Source of the DNA: Candidatus Aenigmatarchaeota archaeon
GTDB lineage: Archaea; Aenigmatarchaeota; Aenigmatarchaeia; QMZP01
Direction of reading: 5' to 3'
Length of the DNA: 11,469 nucleotides
Assembly (NCBI GenBank): GCA_030666115.1
Contig: DAOUYM010000020.1
Coordinates: 1 to 11,469 of the forward strand
Positions 5,870-11,469 of this stretch are shown piece after piece. The notes beneath the pieces are model-generated. The model was not told where the DNA came from, did not search any database, and saw nothing but the letters and a program-made list of their open reading frames with translations. Both the position numbers and the translations under genes were made by a program. Every line of letters begins with the position of its first letter. The stretch's first letter is position 1.

Positions 5870-7339
5870 TCATTTAACCTTGGTGAACAGATGCTCACCC
5901 TTCTTAGGTCTACCATTGAATGGTTTGAATTTACAATCCTTTAACATTCCCGCCTTGGTGCCCAGTTGTTTATTTATCTTGTCAGCAGTGTCAGGTATGA
6001 ACGGACCTATCAGTATTGTAATTATGCGCAGAGCTTCGAGTAGATTATAAAGTGTGTTCCCAAGTTCTTCACCTTTCTGTTTCCATGGTTCCTTTTCATT
6101 TATGTATCTGTTGCAAGCTCTGATGAATCCCCATATCTCTGCAAGTGCGTTGTGCAATTCAAATCTTTCCATATAACTCTCGATTTTCTTAAGGTTCAGG
6201 GATTTCTGTATCTGGGTATCAGCCTTCCCTGCCGGGATCTGACCTGAAAATGACTTCTCTACAAGGGTCACAACCCTACTCAACAGGTTTCCGAGATCAT
6301 TGGCAAGTTCATTATTCAATCTGTCTTTCAAAGCCTGCTCTGAGAAATCCCCGTCCTCACCCATCGGGATCTCCCTGGCGAACAGGTATCTGACAGTATC
6401 TGCCCCGTACTTATTCACAGATTCCACTGGATCTATAGTGTTTCCCAGGGACTTGCTTATCTTCTGTCCGTTAACTGTGAGGTAACCATGAACAAGTATG
6501 GTCTTGGGTGGTTCTATCCCGGCTGATATGAGTATAGCGGGGAATATAATAGAGTGGAACCAGTTAATTCCCTTTCCTATAAAATGGACATCAGCAGGCC
6601 AGAATTTCTTGAAGTTGTTCCCGTCCGGATAATCAAGTGCGGACACATAATTCAGAATCGCGTCAAGCCATACATAAATTTTGGTATTCTTGTCACCAGG
6701 TATATCTATTCCCCAATCTAGGTTCTTTCTGCTAACACATAGGTCCTTTAAGTCATCACTCTTTATTCTGGATAGCATCTCGTTTCTTTTCTCTTTTGGT
6801 AGTATGAAATTCGGTGACTCCAGGAGCTTCATCACATGATCCTTGTACTTGCTAAGCTTGAAGAAGTATGCCTCTTCCCTGAGCGGCTTGAGCGGCTTCT
6901 GGTGTTCAGGGCACTTCCCATCCACTAGGTCCTTCTCTGTCAGATAACCCTCGCAGCCCTCACAGTACAGACCCTCGTAGAATCCCTTGTATATATCTCC
7001 CTTATCAAGAAGCCTCTTGAAGATATTCTGTGAGACCTTGATGTGTCTATCCTCGGTTGTACGGATGAAGTAGTCGTTAGAGATGTTCAGAATCTTGCAG
7101 AGATCCTTGAAGAACCCCACGTTCTTGTCAACGAATTTCCTGGTGGGAATCCCGGCCTCCTTGGCTGCCTGGGAATTCTTCTGGGCGTTTTCATCTGTTC
7201 CTGTCAGATAGAAGACCTTCTCACCCTTCAGCCTGTGCCACCTCGCTATAATATCAGCTATCACTTTCTCGTACGCGTGCCCGACATGAGGCTTCGCATT
7301 CACGTAATCGATCGCTGTCGTAATGTAAAACTTCTCCAA
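5870..7339 (-). CDS. metG: Methionyl-tRNA synthetase, bacterial (Thermus-like) type
   Basis: Charges tRNA-Met with methionine. Chosen start is TTG at 7339, giving 489 aa: the upstream in-frame GTG at 7348 lies inside the GGTGATT Shine-Dalgarno (7343-7349), and the shorter protein begins MEKFYITT as bacterial homologues do. Domains: Rossmann catalytic core with HVGH (18-21, the HIGH signature), a connective insert with a single zinc knuckle Cys126, Cys129, Cys143, His146, then KISKS (293-297, the KMSKS loop), and the helical anticodon-binding domain with EPWKQK. There is no C-terminal EMAP-II-like tRNA-binding domain. The one-knuckle layout and sequence such as AYEKVIADIIARWHRLKG resemble the Thermus enzyme more than the usual archaeal form, which suggests bacterial origin. 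A TATA box lies upstream; a small membrane-protein gene follows at 22 bp. Confidence 0.93.
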   Translation of the reverse strand: MEKFYITTAIDYVNAKPHVGHAYEKVIADIIARWHRLKGEKVFYLTGTDENAQKNSQAAKEAGIPTRKFVDKNVGFFKDLCKILNISNDYFIRTTEDRHIKVSQNIFKRLLDKGDIYKGFYEGLYCEGCEGYLTEKDLVDGKCPEHQKPLKPLREEAYFFKLSKYKDHVMKLLESPNFILPKEKRNEMLSRIKSDDLKDLCVSRKNLDWGIDIPGDKNTKIYVWLDAILNYVSALDYPDGNNFKKFWPADVHFIGKGINWFHSIIFPAILISAGIEPPKTILVHGYLTVNGQKISKSLGNTIDPVESVNKYGADTVRYLFAREIPMGEDGDFSEQALKDRLNNELANDLGNLLSRVVTLVEKSFSGQIPAGKADTQIQKSLNLKKIESYMERFELHNALAEIWGFIRACNRYINEKEPWKQKGEELGNTLYNLLEALRIITILIGPFIPDTADKINKQLGTKAGMLKDCKFKPFNGRPKKGEHLFTKVK

Positions 7340-7342
7340 TTC

Positions 7343-7387
7343 AATCACCTATTCTCTATAATTAGAAACAGTATTTATTATTATAAA
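7343..7387 (-). promoter_or_regulatory. metG promoter and Shine-Dalgarno
   Basis: Minus-strand TTTATAAT at 7387-7380 is a TATA candidate, predicting a start near 7357. The leader of about 18 nt ends with GGTGATT (7349-7343), three bases before the TTG start. The site lies just beyond the stop of the upstream glycosyltransferase gene, so metG need not depend on read-through. Confidence 0.5.
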
Positions 7388-7410
7388 TGACTAGGCGAAT
7401 AACTAGGTGA

Positions 7411-8868
7411 TTAGATCTCATATACCCAGACATACGTCTTCTCGTATTCCTGGAATTCCTGCGCCGGGCCGAACTGATCGAACACGTCCGAGGGGAACTT
7501 GTCGTAGCCTTCCCATCTCCATACCCAGTCCGGGTATGTCGGTTCCCTGCCCTCAATCACGATGTACGAGACAGACCAGTTCTGTATCGCGTTCTGCAGA
7601 TCACTGGCCTGCTCAGGGAAGTAGACGATCCTCTCCCCTGATGCGTAGAACAACTGCGGGACATTCTGGGACATTATGGTAGTTCCCTCAGGAATCCGTT
7701 CTCCGATCCACCACCCCGCTTCCTTGAGTGAGGAACCAGCTGGTATGTCATTCGCAATCATCTGTATTCCTGCGGTGAAACTTATCACAATGAATATCAG
7801 TGCTATGATAGGGATGGTCTTGTTGGACCGGACCCATATCCTGAAGTCCTTTATACCCACAGCTATCATCACCATGAAGAAGGGGAAGAAATGCAGCAGG
7901 TAACGCGCCTCTTTCCTTGGGATGTAGATGAAGAATGCCATTGCCAGTATGATGGTGAGGAGTATTAGTGTGTTTGGCCTGTTCCTCTTGACAAGGAGTG
8001 ATATGATTCCTGGTATAGCGAACACCCCAATAAGTCCGAATATCTCTGTCCAGTGTGTGAAGTAGTAGTACCATTCAGCTATGTACCAGTCCCCTGTTAC
8101 TGTTCCAAGACCAGTTGACATCGCACCTGTTGGTGAACCAAAAGCCACAACGTTGAACTGCATCCACGGGGTGATCACCAGCAGGAATATCACAAAACCC
8201 AGCAAATACGGCCAGGACTTGATCCAGAAGGAATTCCTCACCTTGGTTTTCCAGGTCTTGTTTTTCTTTTTCTCTGTTAGCTGGTAGTAGATCGGGTACA
8301 GGACGTAGACACCCATTATTATCAGTGCAGGGTATCTTGTCAGGAAAGCGATCGCTGTTATAAGGGCTGATAACGGGAAGAACCATTTGTTCTTATCGAA
8401 ACCCAGGTAGAATGTGTAGAGGGCAGCGGTCGTAAGGAAGATGAATATGGACTCTGTCAGGAACTTCTCTGAGTAGAAGAGGAAGATGTGTGACGTCGCC
8501 AGCAGCAGGCATGCCCATAGCGTCAGCTCCCTGTCACCGTACAACCTCCTCATGAAGAAATACAGGATCACGACTGACAGTATCCCGAACATCGGCGGGA
8601 TTATCTTAACAAGCGGCTCTGAGAACCCGAAGGTCTGCCACACCCAAGCGGTCATGTGTGCGAACGCCGGTGGACGGAAGGATTCCTGATACGGCTTGTT
8701 GATCCAGTATCCGTCACCGTCATAAAGGTTTCTTGCAAGTCCCAGGTAGACAGCCTCATCCCACCAGTAACCCTGGTTCGCGTTGTAGAAGTATAATAGA
8801 GGGATAGCTGCCATTAGAATTATTGCAATGATCAGTAGGACATGATATCTGCTGTAATTCTTACCCAT
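7411..8868 (-). CDS. GT39/ArnT-like membrane glycosyltransferase (GT-C fold, PMT_2 type)
   Basis: A 485-aa integral membrane protein that probably transfers a sugar from a polyprenyl-phosphate carrier to an acceptor on the outer face of the membrane. A first helix at about 8-28 is followed by the loop GYWWDEAVYLGLARNLYDGDGY, whose Asp37-Glu38 pair is the expected metal/catalytic site of GT-C enzymes. About ten further hydrophobic segments follow up to about residue 375. The end, about 380-485, is hydrophilic and rich in aromatic residues (WWIGERIPEG, YIVIEGREP) and should be extracytoplasmic. The acceptor (protein, lipid or polysaccharide) is not predictable. No Shine-Dalgarno precedes the ATG, and a TATA-like tract 27 bp upstream suggests a leaderless message. 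It is divergent from a secreted hydrolase-like gene, hinting at a shared cell-surface role. Confidence 0.85.
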   Translation of the reverse strand: MGKNYSRYHVLLIIAIILMAAIPLLYFYNANQGYWWDEAVYLGLARNLYDGDGYWINKPYQESFRPPAFAHMTAWVWQTFGFSEPLVKIIPPMFGILSVVILYFFMRRLYGDRELTLWACLLLATSHIFLFYSEKFLTESIFIFLTTAALYTFYLGFDKNKWFFPLSALITAIAFLTRYPALIIMGVYVLYPIYYQLTEKKKNKTWKTKVRNSFWIKSWPYLLGFVIFLLVITPWMQFNVVAFGSPTGAMSTGLGTVTGDWYIAEWYYYFTHWTEIFGLIGVFAIPGIISLLVKRNRPNTLILLTIILAMAFFIYIPRKEARYLLHFFPFFMVMIAVGIKDFRIWVRSNKTIPIIALIFIVISFTAGIQMIANDIPAGSSLKEAGWWIGERIPEGTTIMSQNVPQLFYASGERIVYFPEQASDLQNAIQNWSVSYIVIEGREPTYPDWVWRWEGYDKFPSDVFDQFGPAQEFQEYEKTYVWVYEI

Positions 8869-8922
8869 AACATAGAATTGACATAGGCAAATAATAAATC
8901 TTTAATCAGCATATTAATTCCT
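8869..8922. promoter_or_regulatory. Compact divergent promoter for the two surface-polysaccharide units
   Basis: Only 54 bp separate two divergent start codons. The AT-rich tract AAATAATAAAT (8889-8899) is centred in the gap, about 27 bp from each ATG. It reads as TTTATTAT for the minus-strand gene. Neither gene has a Shine-Dalgarno, so both messages may start at the A of the ATG. Confidence 0.45.
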
Positions 8923-10104
8923 ATGCAGAACAGATTGATCTTTTTGGTGCTGGTACTGGCAGTTGTGTTGTTCGTATCCAGCAACTTCAGTGCTCACCTG
9001 GTGGAGACAGAACAGGCTGACGTGAGCCTGAATGGAAAACCACTCGTAGTCTGGTACGTGATAGCCAAGTGGCTTGAACCAGACTTCCTTGACATGGTTG
9101 AGAAGTACCAGCCAGACATAGTCCTGCTGACGATATTTGCAGAGGATGACGTGGTTCCCTACCACGTGTGGCATGGTGAGGCCAAGGTTAAGATGCTTGT
9201 CGAGCAGGTCCGTGAAAGGGGACCTGATATCTATTTCAGTTACTCCCTCTTCAGCAGGGCACCCTACGACGAGGTTGTTGTGAGGGATATACAAATCGAG
9301 GAGAACATCCATCTCAGCGATTTCTCCCGCTACCTCAAGGAGAACGAGCCTGACCAGTACCACAGGTATTTCGATTACTATCTGGAACAGGGACTCGATC
9401 CTGAAGATATCCCCAAGGTCATCAGGAAGCCCGTCGAAGGTTACTACATACCCATAGGCCATTACACAGTGATAGACCCGCTCTATGAGCCCTACAAAAA
9501 CTTCCTGAAAACCGCCATAGAGGACACACTCATGATAGTGGAACCAGACGGCCTGGCTTTCGACCACATACGCTTCTTCACATTCGACGAGGGCTACAAC
9601 CAGGATATACGTGACTACATACTGGACGAATCCGGCCTGGATGTTTACGGGTACACACCAGTCCCCATATTCAACATCGACAAGGTCGGGTGGACAGCCA
9701 ACGACCACGCCTACTACGATACAAGGGCAAGACTGATCAGTGAAGTCACACAGGAAATAGTCGGGGGTCTCGACTACACCAAGTTCGGTACAACCATGGG
9801 GATGATAGAACCTGCACGGTCCAATGGACAGTATGCAGAACTCCAGGGTCAGACTTTTGATGCCCTTCTTCTGATGGCCTACGACAAGAACCCTAACGAG
9901 GTAAGGAGGAACGTAAAAGCAACCATAGAGAAATCAGGAACCGACGTGATACTGGGAATAAGCAAGATAACCGGTGATGATGAGGACATCATAGAGAACA
10001 TAGATGCTGGCCTGGATAGTGGTGCAAGCGGTATCTACCTTCTTGGCTACGACTTCAACGAAGATGTTCACGAGCATCTGTTAGCTGTCCGGGGCATGAA
10101 TTAG
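8923..10104 (+). CDS. Secreted or membrane-anchored TIM-barrel glycoside-hydrolase-like protein
   Basis: A 393-aa protein. Residues 4-22 are a single hydrophobic stretch after a short basic start (signal peptide or anchor); the rest is soluble, so it acts outside the cell. A beta/alpha-barrel pattern is visible: LVVWYVIAKW, DIVLLTIF, DIYFSYSLF, then DGLAFDHIRF (209-218), followed by KFGTTMGM, FDALLLMAYDKN and GIYLLGYDF as later strands. The segment DGLAFDHIR closely matches the DGIxxDYIR strand-4 motif of the glycoside-hydrolase-like GHL/DUF187-type families, in which the Asp is catalytic. I cannot assign a GH family or substrate. Neighbours, a divergent GT-C enzyme and a processive GT2 synthase 85 bp downstream, fit a role in trimming or releasing a surface polysaccharide. 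Plain alternative: a polysaccharide-binding protein without activity. Confidence 0.65.
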   Translation: MQNRLIFLVLVLAVVLFVSSNFSAHLVETEQADVSLNGKPLVVWYVIAKWLEPDFLDMVEKYQPDIVLLTIFAEDDVVPYHVWHGEAKVKMLVEQVRERGPDIYFSYSLFSRAPYDEVVVRDIQIEENIHLSDFSRYLKENEPDQYHRYFDYYLEQGLDPEDIPKVIRKPVEGYYIPIGHYTVIDPLYEPYKNFLKTAIEDTLMIVEPDGLAFDHIRFFTFDEGYNQDIRDYILDESGLDVYGYTPVPIFNIDKVGWTANDHAYYDTRARLISEVTQEIVGGLDYTKFGTTMGMIEPARSNGQYAELQGQTFDALLLMAYDKNPNEVRRNVKATIEKSGTDVILGISKITGDDEDIIENIDAGLDSGASGIYLLGYDFNEDVHEHLLAVRGMN

Positions 10105-10120
10105 GCGTTTTTCGGCTTTT
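10105..10120 (+). terminator. T-rich terminator candidate after the hydrolase-like gene
   Basis: GCGTTTTTCGGCTTTT directly follows the stop codon and has runs of five and four Ts, as archaeal terminators do. It suggests that the downstream synthase gene has its own promoter, at least in part. Confidence 0.45.
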
Positions 10121-10123
10121 ACA

Positions 10124-10154
10124 AAATATAAATTATATGACAATCAATTATAAT
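10124..10154 (+). promoter_or_regulatory. Candidate promoter of the GT2 synthase gene
   Basis: Two TATA-like stretches, AATATAAATTATAT (10126-10139) and ATTATAAT (10147-10154), lie before the gene. Start sites would fall near 10158 or 10176, within or just after the tandem repeat. The choice between them is not possible from sequence. Confidence 0.4.
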
Positions 10155-10175
10155 CTAGAAACACAATCTAGAAAC
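10152..10175 (+). repeat. Perfect 11-bp direct repeat upstream of the GT2 synthase
   Basis: AATCTAGAAAC occurs twice, separated by AC (period 13). Each unit contains the palindrome TCTAGA. It sits between the TATA candidates and the start codon, where a regulator could act on initiation or on the leader. Confidence 0.8.
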
Positions 10176-10189
10176 TTGGGGTTGAGATA

Positions 10190-11469
10190 ATGGAAGGTCC
10201 GCTGATAAATTCTATACTAGGGTACGAACTGATCTTTTTCATAGCCATGAATTTATTCTGGATATGGCTCTACTACCAGTTCCGGAAAAGAGGGTCACGT
10301 GATATCAGTCTTAGATCAAATCCCCTGGTATCCATCATAATCCCTGTCTTCAATAAAAGCAGGCACCTCAAGGGGACAATAAACTCTGTCATCAAACTGG
10401 ACTACAAACCCAGGGAGATCATAGTCGTTAATGACGGGTCAACAGATGGTTCTGAAGAGATATGCAAAGAGTACCAGAGGAAGGGTAAGATACGCCTGCT
10501 TAACTTCAAGAAGAACAGGGGCAAAGCCCATGCCCTTAATGATGGTGTAAAGGCAGCGAAGGGAGAGCTTATACTCTCGATAGACGCTGACTCGTTTGTG
10601 AGTCCCACCGCACTCAACAGAATGGCCAGACACTTCGAGGATCCTGAGATGGGAGCTGTTGCGGGTGTGGTAAGGGTTAAGAAAAATAAAGGAATGATAA
10701 ACAAGCTCCAGATAATCGAATACCTTCATCAGGCCTTCCAGAGGCTTGTTCAGGGATTCTTCAACGCGGTCCTGGTACTCCCCGGCCCGCTTTCCCTGTA
10801 CAGAAAAACAGCCATAATAGAGACAGGCGGCTTCGAGGATGCCACCCTGGTCGAGGACTGGGACATTACAATGAAGATCCATAAGAAGGGATACAAGATT
10901 GTTTCTGAGAAAAATGCTTCAGCAAACACCATCGCTCCGGACAGTGTCAAGAAATGGTGGAACCAGAGGATAAGGTGGTGCAGGGGTGGAATACAGATCG
11001 CAAGGAGGCACAGCGATATCATGAGAAAGAGCAAGAACAAGGCCCTTACAAGACTGATATTCCCGCTGCATGTGATGTGGCTGATAATTCCGCTGATAGT
11101 GATTCCAACATTCATAATAATCATGATCCCCAGCCAGATCGTGATAAGCGGTCTTATGGCAGAACTCACACTTCTGTTCACAATGATAGGCGAGTTCTTT
11201 GCAACAGGAACCACTAGTATAGCAGGAATGTTTTCTGTTATCGATAAGATAATGTTCGTCAGTATCTTCGATCTGAGCGGCATGGGATGGGTGAGATTCC
11301 TTGGTTACAGTTCTGGTATCGCTTTCGTGTGGTTCACCTACACCTCAATAAAGTCCATGGAAAAGAGCTTCACACCCAAGCACATGATAACCCTGATACT
11401 GATGCCAGTGTACTGGATGATGCTTAATGTCGTCTATCTCCAGTCCCTTATCCTGGAAGTACTCCGCGG
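10190..11469 (+). CDS. Processive family-2 glycosyltransferase, polysaccharide synthase-like (3' end beyond window)
   Basis: The frame starts at ATG 10190 and stays open to the right edge (426 codons seen). An N-terminal helix (about 12-30) precedes a GT-A catalytic domain: VSIIIPVFNKS, VVNDGSTDGS (DGS 82-84), NRGKAHALNDG, SIDADSF (DxD 132-134), LPGPLSLYRK, VEDWD (222-224, the catalytic acid region) and NQRIRWCRGG, which is the Q/RxxRW signature (259-263) of processive synthases such as IcaA/PgaC, NodC, hyaluronan and cellulose synthases. C-terminal hydrophobic segments at about 290-313, 325-345, 375-390 and 402-426 would form the translocation channel. It probably uses a UDP-sugar and extrudes the chain. 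The product is unknown. The Shine-Dalgarno is weak (GGGGTTGAG). The gene follows the secreted hydrolase-like gene on the same strand. Confidence 0.9.
   Translation, partial: MEGPLINSILGYELIFFIAMNLFWIWLYYQFRKRGSRDISLRSNPLVSIIIPVFNKSRHLKGTINSVIKLDYKPREIIVVNDGSTDGSEEICKEYQRKGKIRLLNFKKNRGKAHALNDGVKAAKGELILSIDADSFVSPTALNRMARHFEDPEMGAVAGVVRVKKNKGMINKLQIIEYLHQAFQRLVQGFFNAVLVLPGPLSLYRKTAIIETGGFEDATLVEDWDITMKIHKKGYKIVSEKNASANTIAPDSVKKWWNQRIRWCRGGIQIARRHSDIMRKSKNKALTRLIFPLHVMWLIIPLIVIPTFIIIMIPSQIVISGLMAELTLLFTMIGEFFATGTTSIAGMFSVIDKIMFVSIFDLSGMGWVRFLGYSSGIAFVWFTYTSIKSMEKSFTPKHMITLILMPVYWMMLNVVYLQSLILEVLR

Noticed and set aside
7389..7413. Repeated CTAGG/CTAG elements between metG and the membrane glycosyltransferase
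   Set aside because: The matches are only five bases long and do not form a convincing hairpin or array.
8914..9708. A 264-codon open frame on the minus strand opposite the secreted barrel protein
   Set aside because: It is fully antisense to a gene with a signal peptide, barrel motifs and a plausible promoter; its own composition (very high Val, Tyr, Cys and His) is not protein-like and no motif is seen.
10439..11283. Overlapping minus-strand frames opposite the GT2 synthase
   Set aside because: The plus-strand frame carries every GT2 motif in order and is open to the window edge; the reverse frames show no motif.

Overview
The window looks like a piece of chromosome from an anaerobic archaeon. 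Most start codons are preceded by a Shine-Dalgarno motif of the form GGTGATT or GGTGATC, complementary to an archaeal 16S rRNA 3' end. Promoter regions carry TATA-like boxes rather than -35/-10 elements, ATA (Ile) and AGG (Arg) codons are frequent, and two divergent genes lack a Shine-Dalgarno and are placed as leaderless genes. DNA precursor synthesis relies on an oxygen-sensitive class III ribonucleotide reductase. The NrdR repressor and the Thermus-like methionyl-tRNA synthetase are bacterial in flavour, so a lineage with many bacterial genes (DPANN, Altiarchaeota or similar) is plausible. I cannot place it more precisely from this sequence.

Layout, in window coordinates. Positions 1-8868 are all on the minus strand; in transcription order (right to left) the genes are a GT39-like membrane glycosyltransferase (7411-8868), metG (5870-7339), a small two-helix DUF5654-type membrane protein (5581-5847), nrdR (4908-5363), nrdD (2711-4852), an nrdG-type radical SAM activase (1970-2665), a DUF1858 redox-disulfide protein (1614-1895), a 2[4Fe-4S] ferredoxin (1410-1604), iscS (162-1328) and the start of iscU (1-134). 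Positions 8923-11469 are on the plus strand: a secreted TIM-barrel glycoside-hydrolase-like protein (8923-10104), then a processive family-2 glycosyltransferase that runs off the right edge (10190 onward).

Three functional themes appear. (1) An anaerobic iron-sulfur and dNTP block: IscS/IscU build clusters, NrdG uses a [4Fe-4S] cluster to install the glycyl radical on NrdD, and NrdR controls the operon. Upstream of nrdR lie two NrdR-box-like sites 31 bp apart centre to centre, the geometry known from bacteria. (2) A small redox operon (DUF1858 plus ferredoxin) behind a promoter that contains a perfect 17-bp palindrome. (3) A cell-surface polysaccharide block: a GT-C membrane transferase, a secreted hydrolase-like protein and a processive GT2 synthase, transcribed from a compact 54-bp divergent promoter. 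This last set resembles in plan the synthase-plus-hydrolase pairs of bacterial exopolysaccharide systems.

No tRNA, rRNA, CRISPR array, insertion sequence or prophage gene is visible. The largest stretch without a gene is 5364-5580 (217 bp), which holds the nrdR control region.
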